A program made the translations under genes and the position numbers. The notes under the pieces were generated by a model. That model worked only from the letters and a program-made list of their open reading frames with translations. It did not search any database and was not told the DNA's origin. Of a DNA stretch of 64,000 nucleotides, positions 46,899 to 56,684 are shown piece after piece. Source of the DNA: Belliella kenyensis (lineage in GTDB: Bacteria; Bacteroidota; Bacteroidia; Cytophagales; Cyclobacteriaceae); assembly GCF_022549675.1 (NCBI RefSeq), contig NZ_JAKZGR010000004.1, positions 62,001 through 126,000 of the forward strand. Reading direction: 5' to 3'. Each line of letters opens with the position of its first letter. Position 1 is the stretch's first letter.

Positions 46899-48452
46899 TT
46901 ATACTCCAAACAACAATCTTGTCGGGTCTTCAAGGAGTTGTTTTACCCTTACCAGGAAGCTTACGGATTCTCTGCCGTCGATGATTCTGTGATCATATGA
47001 CAGTGCTAGGTACATCATTGGAAGGATTTTCACTTCTCCATTGACTGCCATTGGTCTTTCGACGATATTGTGCATCCCTAGGATAGCGGACTGCGGGGCA
47101 TTGATGATCGGTGTAGACATCATGGAGCCAAAGATTCCACCATTGGTCAATGTAAATGTACCACCGGTCATTTCTTCAATAGACAACTTGTTATCTCTAG
47201 CTTTGGTTGCCAGTCTTACCACTTCTTTTTCGATCTGCTCGAAACTCATCGCTTCTGCATTTCTGATCACTGGTACAACCAATCCTTTTGGTGCAGATAC
47301 AGCGATAGAAATATCACAGAAATCATTGTAAACGATCTCGTTGCCATCTATTTGTGCATTGACTGCTGGCCACTCTTGTAGGGCTACACATACCGCTTTG
47401 GTAAAGAATGACATGAATCCTAGGTTGACACCATGTTTCTCTTTGAACTGGTCTTTGAATTTCTTTCTTAGCTCCATGATTGGGCCCATGTTCACCTCAT
47501 TGAATGTGGTAAGCATGGCTGTCTCATTTTTCACAGCTACCAATCTTCTGGAAACAGTTTTTCTAAGAGAGGTCATTTTCTCTCTTCTGCTATCTCTTGA
47601 TCCAGCCACTTTAGGAGCGGATTCAGACTTCTCTTCTTTTTTGCTTTCAGCAGGTTTAGCAGCTGGCTTTGGAGCAGGTTTCTCCGCCTTTTCAGCATCT
47701 TCTTTGGTGATTCTTCCATCCTTACCTGTTCCTTTGACATCCTTTGGATCTAAACCTTTTTCTGCCAAAATCTTTGCTGCCGCTGGAGATGCATGTCCAG
47801 TAGCGTAAGTATCTTTATCAGATGAGCTGCTACTTTCATTTTTTGTCGAGGAAGCGGAATCAGACGAACTTTCAGAAGAAGCAGGCGCTCCTCCTTCGGT
47901 TACTTCGATTTTGCATATCAAGCCACCGATTTCTAAAGTATCTCCTTCTTGAGCTACATGTCTCAAGATACCATTTGCCTCAGCAGGAAGCTCAAATGTC
48001 GCTTTGTCAGAATCCACCTCAGCGATGATCTCATCTAGCTCTACATAATCGCCATCTGCCTTTAGCCAATTGGCCAAAGTCACTTCAGTAATAGACTCTC
48101 CTACTGTAGGTACAATCATCTCTTTTACCTCTCCAGTAGCTCCACCACCCTTACTTTTGCTTTCTTTTGGCTTATCACTGCCAGCGTCTGACTTTTCGAT
48201 CTCAGCACCAGCTTGACCATCTGTATTGATCTCACATATCACAGCACCGATTTCCAATGTGTCGCCTTCTCCAGCCTTGGTAGTCAATACACCCGCAGCT
48301 TCAGCTGTCAATTCAAAAGTAGCTTTATCTGATTCTAGTTCACAGATGACTTCGTCCATCTCGACATAGTCACCATCTTTTTTGAACCACTGACCAATTG
48401 TAACTTCAGTGATAGATTCTCCCACCGCTGGGACTTTAATTTCTAGGCTCAT
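46899..48452 (-). CDS. sucB: 2-oxoglutarate dehydrogenase E2 (dihydrolipoyl succinyltransferase)
   Basis: The 517-residue protein has two N-terminal lipoyl domains (lipoyl Lys in [11 protein letters not shown] near 44 and [14 protein letters not shown] near 149), Ser/Asp/Gly-rich linkers, an E3-binding domain ([20 protein letters not shown]) and a catalytic core ending with [15 protein letters not shown] (His-x-x-x-Asp-Gly). Two lipoyl domains are unusual against the single one of E. coli SucB and seem duplicated. It sits between sucA and lpd. Confidence 0.94.
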   Translation of the reverse strand: MSLEIKVPAVGESITEVTIGQWFKKDGDYVEMDEVICELESDKATFELTAEAAGVLTTKAGEGDTLEIGAVICEINTDGQAGAEIEKSDAGSDKPKESKSKGGGATGEVKEMIVPTVGESITEVTLANWLKADGDYVELDEIIAEVDSDKATFELPAEANGILRHVAQEGDTLEIGGLICKIEVTEGGAPASSESSSDSASSTKNESSSSSDKDTYATGHASPAAAKILAEKGLDPKDVKGTGKDGRITKEDAEKAEKPAPKPAAKPAESKKEEKSESAPKVAGSRDSRREKMTSLRKTVSRRLVAVKNETAMLTTFNEVNMGPIMELRKKFKDQFKEKHGVNLGFMSFFTKAVCVALQEWPAVNAQIDGNEIVYNDFCDISIAVSAPKGLVVPVIRNAEAMSFEQIEKEVVRLATKARDNKLSIEEMTGGTFTLTNGGIFGSMMSTPIINAPQSAILGMHNIVERPMAVNGEVKILPMMYLALSYDHRIIDGRESVSFLVRVKQLLEDPTRLLFGV

Positions 48453-48532
48453 TGTTTTCTAATTTTTTCCCCCAAATCGACCCTTGTCCGACTTAAGGTT
48501 AATTTAACATGAATTATTTTAAATTAAACCTA

Positions 48533-48555
48533 AGTCCCAAAATAATATTGGGACT
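48533..48555 (-). promoter_or_regulatory. Intercistronic hairpin between sucA and sucB
   Basis: AGTCCCAA (48533-48540) and TTGGGACT (48548-48555) form an 8-bp stem with a 7-nt loop just after the sucA stop. No long T run follows, so it may be a processing or stabilising structure or a weak terminator. Confidence 0.55.
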
Positions 48556-48562
48556 AGGGGAT

Positions 48563-51352
48563 TTATGATATTTTTAATGCTTTCTTGATGATGTTATTTT
48601 GCTCTTCTACGTGGACTTTGTTGTATCCTGTAGCTGGAGATGCACTCATCTTTCTGGCGATCACGTCCATAGGTAGCTCTTTCCAAAGCATCCTCAACAT
48701 GAAGTTCCAATACCCCATGTTCTCTGGCTCTTCTTGTACCCACACCACTTCTGCATTTTTGTAAGCTTTTAGGGCTTCGAGAATTTGTGTTTTAGGCAAT
48801 GGATGTATTTGTTCTACCCTGATGATCGCTACATCTTTCACCTTTTCCTTCTCTCTCACTTCATCCAAATCATAATAAATCTTGCCAGAACACAAGATGA
48901 CTCTCTTCACATCTTTAGCTTTCACAGTAGTATCAAGTATGATTTCTCTGAATCTGCCTGAAGTAAATTCCTCAATAGGAGACACCACTTTAGGATGACG
49001 TAGGAGTGATTTTGGAGACATGACGATGCATGGTTTTCTAAACTCCCATGTCAGCTGTCTTCTAAGCATGTGGAAAAAGTTAGAAGGCTCCGTGATATTG
49101 GCTACTACCATATTGTATTCGGCAGAAAGCTGCAGGAATCTCTCTGGTCGAGCATTGGAGTGCTCTGGACCTTGACCTTCATAACCATGTGGCAGAAGCA
49201 TCACAAGACCATTCATTTTTTGCCATTTGGACTCACCAGAGGAGATAAACTGATCAATCATGGTCTGAGCACCATTTGCAAAATCTCCAAACTGTGCTTC
49301 CCAGATCGTCAAAGCATGAGGATTGGCCATGGCATAACCATACTCAAAACCCAATACGGCGTATTCTGAAAGCAGTGAGTTATATATACTAAACTTGCCT
49401 TTGCTTTCCTTCATTTCATAAAGGAAATTGTAAGGCTTATTTGTAGTAGAATCGTGTACTACAGCATGTCTGTGAGAAAAAGTACCTCGTTGTACATCTT
49501 GCCCAGTGATCCTTACTGTCTTACCTTCTAGTAGCAATGAGCCATAAGCAAGAAGCTCCGCAGATGCCCAGTTCAAAGACTTGGTGTTGAAAAACATGTC
49601 CTTTCTCTGCTTCAACTGTATGTCTATTTGCTTGATAGGCTTAAATCCTTTAGGAACTTTGGTGATAGCCTCTGCTACGATTTCGATTTGTTCAGTAGAG
49701 ATAAAGGTTTCAGGAGACTGCTCAAAGTCTTCTGGATTAGACCTTCTCATGGATTGCCACTCTTGCTCAAACTTAGTAAACTGGTAAGGAAGTGGTTTTT
49801 CCTTGACCATGTTCAGTCTGTCCTGAAGCAACTGTCTGAATTCTGCATCCATCTGCTTGGCAATCTTGGCATCGATATCTCCTCTTTCTGTCAATTTTTT
49901 GACATAGATTTCTCTTGGATTAGGATGTTTGGAGATGATATTATAAAGCTCAGGTTGGGTGAACTTTGGCTCATCAGACTCATTGTGTCCGTGTCTTCTG
50001 TAGCAGACCATATCGACAAAAATATCTCTTTGGAATTTTTGTCTGAATTCAGCTGCAAGATTGGCAGCAAAAACAACAGCCTCAGCATTGTCACCATTGA
50101 CGTGAATCACTGGAGCATCAATGATTTTGGCCACATCTGTACAATAGATAGAAGACCTGGCGTCGTCAAAGTCGGTGGTAAAACCAACTTGATTGTTGAT
50201 TACAAAGTGGATCGTACCACCTGTATTGTACCCTTTTAGTCCAGCCATTTGAGTGACTTCATACACTATACCCTGGCCAGCAACGGCTGCATCACCGTGG
50301 ATCAGAATAGGTAAAGCCTTATTTGAGTCTCCTTTATGTTGTGAGTCAATTTTGGCCCTGATAAATCCTTCTACTACTGGATCTACCGCTTCAAGGTGTG
50401 AAGGGTTTGGAGCCAATTTCAAATTCACCTTTTTATCATCTGGAGTGACGATATCGCTAGAATATCCCATGTGGTACTTTACATCACCATCACCCATGGT
50501 CAAGTCTGGCTTGGCAGTACCTTCAAATTCAGAAAAAATCTGCTCGTAAGTTTTGCCCATGATGTTGGCAAGGACATTTAACCTTCCCCTATGAGCCATC
50601 CCGATCATCACTTCCTCTACTCCCAAAGATGCACCTTTGTTGATCACAGCATCAAGAAAAGGGATAGTACTTTCACCACCTTCGAGTGAAAATCTTTTCT
50701 GTCCAAGATATTTGGTATGCAAGAAATTTTCAAAAACTACAGCTTCATTCAGTTTAGAAAGGATTCTTTTCTTTTCCTCTGTGGCAGGATTAAAGGCAAG
50801 CGCCTCTTTCTCGATTTTGGTTTTCAACCAATCGAGCATTTCCGGATCACGGATGTATAAGTATTCGAATCCCATCGGTCCTTCATAGATAGTTTTGAGG
50901 GATTCTATGATTTTTGAAAGTTTGGCAGTGCCGATGCCTATTTCACTTCCAGCTTGAAATTCGGTATTCAGATCATTTTGATCCAAGCCGAAGTCTTCCA
51001 AGTCGATCAGTGCTTTTCTATCTCTTCTTTCTCTTACTGGGTTGGTTTTAGATCTCAAGTGTGCTCTCGATCTGTGCGCATGAATGAGCGCTCTTACCTT
51101 GATCTCTTTAGGCAACTGCTCCATGTCCATAATGGTACCTCTGGTAGCGAGTGCTCCATTGGCGGCAGGCTTAACTTGAGGTGGAGCAGAAACTCCATCT
51201 TGGTCTTCACCATATTGAGCGATTGCGAATTCGAACCCATCAAAAAAAGTCTTCCAGCTTGGGTCAATAGATTCTGGATTGTTTTTGTAATCAGCATATA
51301 GCTCATCGATGTAAGCTACATGTGCATTGGCGATATAGGAATATTTATCCAT
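48563..51352 (-). CDS. sucA: 2-oxoglutarate dehydrogenase E1
   Basis: The 929-residue thiamine enzyme decarboxylates 2-oxoglutarate and passes succinyl to E2. Family features are the N-terminal DELYADYKNNPESIDPSWKTFF, VMIGMAHRGRLNVLANIMGK (substrate loop), the thiamine region with ILIHGDAAVAGQGIVYEVTQ and YRRHGHNESDEPKFTQPELY, and C-terminal LPHGYEGQGPEHSNARPERF. Length is normal. It leads the sucA-sucB-lpd operon, so a full complex is encoded here. Confidence 0.96.
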   Translation of the reverse strand: MDKYSYIANAHVAYIDELYADYKNNPESIDPSWKTFFDGFEFAIAQYGEDQDGVSAPPQVKPAANGALATRGTIMDMEQLPKEIKVRALIHAHRSRAHLRSKTNPVRERRDRKALIDLEDFGLDQNDLNTEFQAGSEIGIGTAKLSKIIESLKTIYEGPMGFEYLYIRDPEMLDWLKTKIEKEALAFNPATEEKKRILSKLNEAVVFENFLHTKYLGQKRFSLEGGESTIPFLDAVINKGASLGVEEVMIGMAHRGRLNVLANIMGKTYEQIFSEFEGTAKPDLTMGDGDVKYHMGYSSDIVTPDDKKVNLKLAPNPSHLEAVDPVVEGFIRAKIDSQHKGDSNKALPILIHGDAAVAGQGIVYEVTQMAGLKGYNTGGTIHFVINNQVGFTTDFDDARSSIYCTDVAKIIDAPVIHVNGDNAEAVVFAANLAAEFRQKFQRDIFVDMVCYRRHGHNESDEPKFTQPELYNIISKHPNPREIYVKKLTERGDIDAKIAKQMDAEFRQLLQDRLNMVKEKPLPYQFTKFEQEWQSMRRSNPEDFEQSPETFISTEQIEIVAEAITKVPKGFKPIKQIDIQLKQRKDMFFNTKSLNWASAELLAYGSLLLEGKTVRITGQDVQRGTFSHRHAVVHDSTTNKPYNFLYEMKESKGKFSIYNSLLSEYAVLGFEYGYAMANPHALTIWEAQFGDFANGAQTMIDQFISSGESKWQKMNGLVMLLPHGYEGQGPEHSNARPERFLQLSAEYNMVVANITEPSNFFHMLRRQLTWEFRKPCIVMSPKSLLRHPKVVSPIEEFTSGRFREIILDTTVKAKDVKRVILCSGKIYYDLDEVREKEKVKDVAIIRVEQIHPLPKTQILEALKAYKNAEVVWVQEEPENMGYWNFMLRMLWKELPMDVIARKMSASPATGYNKVHVEEQNNIIKKALKIS

Positions 51353-51374
51353 GGTTGAGTTTTTGCTAATGAGA

Positions 51375-51382
51375 CAAAGGTA
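51375..51382 (-). promoter_or_regulatory. -7 element of the sucA promoter
   Basis: TACCTTTG on the minus strand matches TAnnTTTG, 22 bp from the sucA ATG. The rest of 51383-51599 shows no gene. Confidence 0.6.
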
Positions 51383-51599
51383 TCGACTTCAAAAGTTTTA
51401 TGAAAACCGTATATTCGTTTATACAAATATTATTGATAATCTTTAAGATAAAATTCAATGACAGAAATCCGAATAAATCTGAAAAAGGTCAGCAATGAAA
51501 GGAAAGGCTTGGAATTTTATACTGTCAAAAGGGGATTTTCAAATGAAAATAAGGACACAACTGCGTATAAATGAGTGACGTTGTCCTAGATAAAAATTT

Positions 51600-51635
51600 A
51601 AAAATAAAAAAGAGGCTCAAGATGAGCCTCTTATT
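51600..51635 (-). terminator. Terminator after the SusC/SusD pair A
   Basis: AAGAGGCTCA (51610-51619) and TGAGCCTCTT (51623-51632) form a 10-bp stem with a 3-nt loop followed by a T run on the minus strand, 20 bp past the susD stop. Confidence 0.9.
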
Positions 51636-51654
51636 ATATAAGGGTTACAGCTGA

Positions 51655-53016
51655 TTAGTAGCCTGGGTTTTGGGTAAGATTTTGATTTACCTCAATCTCT
51701 TGGAAAGGTATTGGCCAAATCACTCTAAATTGCTCATTGGCTGGGAAAAGAGTCCCTACGATACCAAAGCGTTGCATATCAGTATATCTATGCCCTTCAA
51801 AAGCAAATTCCAGCCTTCTTTGTGCCAAAATCTCTGTCAGAGCAGCTTGATTGGTTGGTAAGTCTAGTAACAAAAGACTTGAAAGTCCAGCTCTATTTCT
51901 AATGGTATTGATGTCATCAATGATTTGTGTATTAGTCAGCACACCATTACCAGCTATTCTTGCATTTGCTTCTGCCCTGATCATATGCATTTCAGCTAGT
52001 CTGATCAAAGGCACATTGTCATCATTGGTAGCAGATCTGAAATACTTTACAACTCTCAGTCTAGATCCAGCTTGCAACACCGAAGCGGCAAATCTTACGT
52101 CACCATTGTTTCCAGAAGCTTGAAAAAGATCAAAGAATCCTTGTCTAAGGTAAAACTTTTGACCTCCAGTAGCTGGATCAGATGAAATAGCTAACTGACT
52201 TTGGTCACCATCTACATTGGTGAAGTTCAGCTCAAGAATCATCTCATTGTTACCTTTGATTCTAAAGATATCTGCATAAACTGACTGTAGTGTATATACA
52301 CCTGAATCTATTACCTCAGAGGCTTTTTGAGCAGCAGCGGTATTGTTACCACTTTGAAGGTGAACTCTAGCAAGTAAGGCTGTAGCAGCAAGTCTTCTTG
52401 CTCTGAATGGCGCATTGGCAGTGTTGCCTAAATTTCCCTCTGCAAAAGTAAGATCATTCACAATAAAGGTATACAACTGATCCAAAGGTACCCTTGGTGA
52501 CAGGTCTAAATCATCCGTATTATCTATGAAATCTTCCACTATAGGAACTGCACCAAATACTCTAGACAAATCAAAATATACGTAAGCTCTTATAAACCTA
52601 GCTTCTGCAATAATTGCTGATCTCTGAGCTTCTGATATGTTTTCGATATTAGGAGCCGAAGCAATCACGAAATTAGCATTTCTGATCACAGCATACATAC
52701 TTTGCCAAGTGTTTCTCAATTGTAGATTAGAAGGATTAATTCTTCTAAAACTTACTTCTTGATCTGTAGTAAATGTACCCGAGTGAGCTAGATTATCAGT
52801 GTAAACATCTTGATAATATAGGTACCTCAATCCATAATAGTTTGTAGATTGCATAGCATGGTACATCCCCGTTAATGCCCTTTGAGCATTCTGATTTGTG
52901 GTAATAGCACCATCTACCTCAATCTGATTGACGGGTTCTTGATCCAAAGTGGCACATGATACTCCTGCAAGAAGCACTAGTACCACTAGATAGTTATATA
53001 AATTAAATCTTTTCAT
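51655..53016 (-). CDS. SusD/RagB-family lipoprotein (pair A)
   Basis: The 453-residue protein has a lipoprotein signal (lipobox GVSC, C21) and the SusD order: TLDQEPVNQIEVDGAITTNQNAQ-like N-terminus, TPR helices (AIIAEARFIRAYVYFDLSRV), PLIRLAEMHMIRAEANAR and C-terminal RRLEFAFEGHRYTDMQRFG with PIPFQEIEVNQNLTQNPGY. It caps its SusC at the cell surface. It follows susC by 5 bp. No glycosidase or other enzyme is nearby that would show the substrate. Confidence 0.95.
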   Translation of the reverse strand: MKRFNLYNYLVVLVLLAGVSCATLDQEPVNQIEVDGAITTNQNAQRALTGMYHAMQSTNYYGLRYLYYQDVYTDNLAHSGTFTTDQEVSFRRINPSNLQLRNTWQSMYAVIRNANFVIASAPNIENISEAQRSAIIAEARFIRAYVYFDLSRVFGAVPIVEDFIDNTDDLDLSPRVPLDQLYTFIVNDLTFAEGNLGNTANAPFRARRLAATALLARVHLQSGNNTAAAQKASEVIDSGVYTLQSVYADIFRIKGNNEMILELNFTNVDGDQSQLAISSDPATGGQKFYLRQGFFDLFQASGNNGDVRFAASVLQAGSRLRVVKYFRSATNDDNVPLIRLAEMHMIRAEANARIAGNGVLTNTQIIDDINTIRNRAGLSSLLLLDLPTNQAALTEILAQRRLEFAFEGHRYTDMQRFGIVGTLFPANEQFRVIWPIPFQEIEVNQNLTQNPGY

Positions 53017-53021
53017 AACGA

Positions 53022-56000
53022 TTAAAATCCTATGTTAACACCAAATGTATAAGTCCTAGGCTGAGGGAATGTATAGAAATCAACTCCGATGGTAGTATTC
53101 GAAGTACCAGCGAAATTCACTTCTGGATCAAAGCCTGAGTAATTGGTAAAAGTCAAAAGATTCTGAGCTTGCGCATAGAGCCTTACGCTTCTAAGTTTGA
53201 TTCTATCAAGAGTTGCTTGAGGAAGTCTATACCCAATTACCAAGTTTTTCACTCTAAGATAAGAGCCATCTTCTATAAATCTACTTGTATTTGAATCATT
53301 ATTCCTGTTTGCAGATACATCATAAGCTGCTCTAGGCATCAACCCATTTCCAGGATTTTCTTCAGATCTCCATCTTCTTTCTACAGATGCTTTATTGTTG
53401 TCATCAAAGAAGTTTGCAAACATTCCTTCTTGGAACGATCCCGCTGCATTCCAAATGTCATTTCCATAAGAGAACTGCATGAAAATCTGAGCGTCAAATC
53501 CCTTATAGCTGAAGCTATTTGTAAAGCCTCCAAAGAACTTAGGCTGTGCATTACCAATGATGGTGAAATCATCATCAGTAATGATCCCATCCTCGTTGAT
53601 ATCTCTATAGTTCATGTCTCCCGCACGAATCCCAAGAGCTCTTCTAGAATCTGGTACGTCTGCCTCTGTCATGAATACACCATCAGAAATCAACCCATAA
53701 AATGTCCCAATAGGATGTCCTTCTCTAAGCACTATGGAGTTACCTCCAAATCCATAGAATACATCTTCACCATTGTATAGTTCAAGGATTTTATTTCTGT
53801 TGAATGTCAAGTTGAGGTCAGTTCTCCAGTTCAATCCATTAGGTCTGTCAATATTTACAGTAGAAACTGTGAACTCCCAACCTTTATTTTCCACTGCTCC
53901 AATGTTTGATTGGTAAGACCCATATCCACTTTGAGTAGCAATAGGTCTCGCAAATAGCAAATCTGTAGTTTTCTTATAATAGTAATCAGCAACTAAGGTA
54001 AGTCTGCCATTAAACAATCCTACATCCAAACCTATATCCGTTTGTGCTGTATTTTCCCACTTCAAGTCAGGATTTCCCAACTGAACTGGAACAATCGAAG
54101 GAGCTCCGAGGTAATTACCAGTTCCAACTAAACCTCTCCATGAGAAATTACCAATCTCTTGATTTCCTGTAAGTCCATAACTACCTCTCAATTTCAAATC
54201 TGAGAACATGCTCAAGTCATTCATAAAAGTCTCTTCATTGATTCTCCAGCCTGCTGAAATTGACGGGAAATATCCCCATCTGTTGTTAGGACCAAATCTA
54301 GATGAAGCATCAGCTCTAAAGGAAGAGCTTAAAAGATACTTTTCTTTGTAGTTGTAATTTACCCTACCAAAGTAAGATTCAAGTCCCCAACCTACTAGGT
54401 TATTGTTTCCTTCGTTTACGAGTGCGGCCGCGCCTAAGTATCTAAAACGATCACCGGGAAACTGAATACCCCTTACTATAGAAGATGAAATGATATTCTC
54501 TTCTCTATTGTGACCTGCCACTAAGTTGATGCTGTGTCCTCCTTCGAATACTTTTGCGTAATCAACAAAAGCCTCAGCAACCCACTTGATAGGGTTATAG
54601 GTTGAGAATGAACCAGATCCTCCTTCGGCAGAAGATGAAGATCCAGGATAATTATCAGGTGTATATCTTCTCTCGGAGAAGTTTAATATATCTGCACCCA
54701 ATCTCACATTAAAATTAAGTCCATCGATGATCTTATATTTACCTAAAGCATTTGTAAAAATCCTGATAGACTGATTTTCGTCATCATTCTCAGTACCTTC
54801 TGCCACTGGGTTTGAATAAAAGAATTGAGGTCTTGTATAGGCACCATTTTCTTCAAATACTGGCCATAATGGTGAAGCAGCTAATGAATTGGCAAATGGT
54901 CCATTCAAAGTATTGTCAGAAACAATCCTATTTTGAACAGCTCTACTTATACCCGAATTGAAAGAAATGTCAATTCTGTCACTTACTTTGTGGTCAAGGT
55001 TAAACCTAGTCGACATTCTAGAGTACCTAGAGTTGATCACAGTACCTTGTTGATCAAAGTAGTTGCCTGACAAATAATATTTCGTTTTGTCATTTCCGCC
55101 ACTGATGCTTAATTCATAGTTTTGAATTGGAGCAGATCTAGTGACTTCCCTTACCCAGTTTGTGTTGACACTTTCGTCATAAGGTAAACCTCCATAGTAA
55201 AAGTCTAGGATATCTTCATCGGTAATTTCTTCTGAAGGAACACCAAAGAAATCTTCGGCAAAAGCATCCTTCATTAAATCCAAGTAACCTCTTCTATCTA
55301 AGAAAGTTGGCTCATTCCATAGCTGTTGCGTTCCTCCATATACGTTTAGGTTTACTTGCGTTTTTTGATTAGCACCTCTTTTGGTCGTAATCAAAACCAC
55401 TCCATTTGCGGCTCTAGAACCATAGATTGCCGCTGCGGCTGCATCTTTTAGAACCTCCATAGATTCAATATCACTTGGGTTCAAGTCTGCTAGAGCATTA
55501 GAAGACTGGCCACCGAATGCCAACTGTGAAGGATCTCCAGTTGTCATAGGAACACCGTCAATTACAAACAATGGCTGATTGGAAGCAGAGATAGAAGATG
55601 AACCTCTTACTCTAACAGAAATTCCCGCACCAGGAGTACCTGCATTTTGAGTGATTTGAACCCCTGCAATTCTTCCTTGGAGCGCTTGGTCTACACCTAG
55701 TACAGGCACGTCCTTAATCACAGATGCTGTAAGCTGACCTACTGAACCTGTCAACTCCTTCTTCTCAACACTACCGTATCCTACTACCACCACTTCTCCT
55801 AAGATCTTAGAATCTTCCTTAAGGGTGATATTGATAGTGCTTCTATTTCCAGCAACAACCTCTTGATTTATAAATCCTACAAATGAAAACACCAATGTTT
55901 CATTTTCGGATGCCTGAATGGTGTACTGACCATCAATGTTGGTAACAGCACCTCTTGTAGTGCCTTTTACCCTTACGTTTACCCCTGGAAGCGGAAGATC

Positions 56001-56108
56001 ATCTTCTGCTGAGAGTACAGTACCTGTTATCTGTCGTTGTTGTGCCCATGCCTCTCCTTGAAAGGAGATAGCAAAAAGCGTAACAAGCAATAGTAATGCT
56101 TTCCTCAT
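53022..56108 (-). CDS. SusC/RagA-family TonB-linked outer-membrane protein (pair A)
   Basis: The 1028-residue protein has a signal peptide (cleaved near AWAQ), a carboxypeptidase-like domain (ITGTVLSAEDDLPLPGVNVR), a GEVVVVGYGS segment before the plug, PSDIESMEVLKDAAAAAIYG and GVVLITTKRG in the plug, and a barrel ending in Phe. It imports a nutrient with TonB energy. It is strikingly similar to the pair B SusC in the N-terminal 110 residues, suggesting paralogues by tandem duplication. Confidence 0.96.
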   Translation of the reverse strand: MRKALLLLVTLFAISFQGEAWAQQRQITGTVLSAEDDLPLPGVNVRVKGTTRGAVTNIDGQYTIQASENETLVFSFVGFINQEVVAGNRSTINITLKEDSKILGEVVVVGYGSVEKKELTGSVGQLTASVIKDVPVLGVDQALQGRIAGVQITQNAGTPGAGISVRVRGSSSISASNQPLFVIDGVPMTTGDPSQLAFGGQSSNALADLNPSDIESMEVLKDAAAAAIYGSRAANGVVLITTKRGANQKTQVNLNVYGGTQQLWNEPTFLDRRGYLDLMKDAFAEDFFGVPSEEITDEDILDFYYGGLPYDESVNTNWVREVTRSAPIQNYELSISGGNDKTKYYLSGNYFDQQGTVINSRYSRMSTRFNLDHKVSDRIDISFNSGISRAVQNRIVSDNTLNGPFANSLAASPLWPVFEENGAYTRPQFFYSNPVAEGTENDDENQSIRIFTNALGKYKIIDGLNFNVRLGADILNFSERRYTPDNYPGSSSSAEGGSGSFSTYNPIKWVAEAFVDYAKVFEGGHSINLVAGHNREENIISSSIVRGIQFPGDRFRYLGAAALVNEGNNNLVGWGLESYFGRVNYNYKEKYLLSSSFRADASSRFGPNNRWGYFPSISAGWRINEETFMNDLSMFSDLKLRGSYGLTGNQEIGNFSWRGLVGTGNYLGAPSIVPVQLGNPDLKWENTAQTDIGLDVGLFNGRLTLVADYYYKKTTDLLFARPIATQSGYGSYQSNIGAVENKGWEFTVSTVNIDRPNGLNWRTDLNLTFNRNKILELYNGEDVFYGFGGNSIVLREGHPIGTFYGLISDGVFMTEADVPDSRRALGIRAGDMNYRDINEDGIITDDDFTIIGNAQPKFFGGFTNSFSYKGFDAQIFMQFSYGNDIWNAAGSFQEGMFANFFDDNNKASVERRWRSEENPGNGLMPRAAYDVSANRNNDSNTSRFIEDGSYLRVKNLVIGYRLPQATLDRIKLRSVRLYAQAQNLLTFTNYSGFDPEVNFAGTSNTTIGVDFYTFPQPRTYTFGVNIGF

Positions 56109-56349
56109 ATAATAGTTGATTTATGTTTAACCTCCAAATATTGTTAAAAAATAGTATAAATCAAAAAAAACTTGGTAAAACAATATTTGGTTTTAAAATA
56201 ATAGTTTTTTTGATTTTATAAAATTGTTTTATATAAAATTAAAAGAACTTCACATACAATATTAACCATTTAAAAAACTTTTGTCAGTATAAACTCCTGA
56301 TAAAAAATAACTCTGCCCTGATGCTTACCATTACAACAGCTATTTAAGA

Positions 56350-56505
56350 TTATTGGATATACGGAAATTTGCCAAGAGTATTACAAAATTCTGATTTATC
56401 TGACTTCCGATACAAATTGATATTGGATACTTATGGATATTGACCATTAACAACAGGTTGAGCCAATGAATTGAAGTTACTGGCAAAAAAGCGTATAATC
56501 AGATA
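56350..56505 (-). repeat. Dispersed ~155-bp repeat, copy 2
   Basis: On the minus strand this copy reads from TATCTGATTATACGC to TATCCAATAA and matches copies 1 and 3. It lies 242 bp upstream of susC A, pointing towards it. In one frame it reads LIIRFFASNFNSLAQPVVNG followed by QYP and a stop, the most intact version of the signal-peptide-like segment. The rest of the 56109-56684 gap is AT-rich without genes. Confidence 0.87.
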
Positions 56506-56635
56506 AAAAATAAACCATAGTTTGATCTTTATAATAAAAAGAAGTATAAAATCAATGTCCGTACAATCGAGGATCATATCGAAAAGGTTTGACAGTTGTG
56601 ATGATAAAAAATTTTTTCGTAAAAATCTATAAAAT

Positions 56636-56664
56636 GAAAAAAGGGGAATCCCCCCTTTTTTCAT
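56636..56664 (-). terminator. Terminator after the SusC/SusD pair B
   Basis: AAAAAAGGGG and CCCCTTTTTT (56637-56660) form a stem of about 10 bp followed by a T-rich run on the minus strand, 25 bp past the susD stop. Confidence 0.85.
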
Positions 56665-56684
56665 TTATTTCACACCCAATTTCA

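Noticed and set aside
49628-50239. 203-codon plus-strand frame inside sucA
   Set aside because: The opposite strand encodes conserved sucA sequence here; this frame has no domain and no start context.
56431-56664. 77-codon frame on the minus strand ending FFASNFNSLAQPVVNGQYP
   Set aside because: It runs from the terminator into repeat copy 2; most of it is AT-rich intergenic sequence and the recognisable part belongs to the repeat, which carries stops in the other copies.
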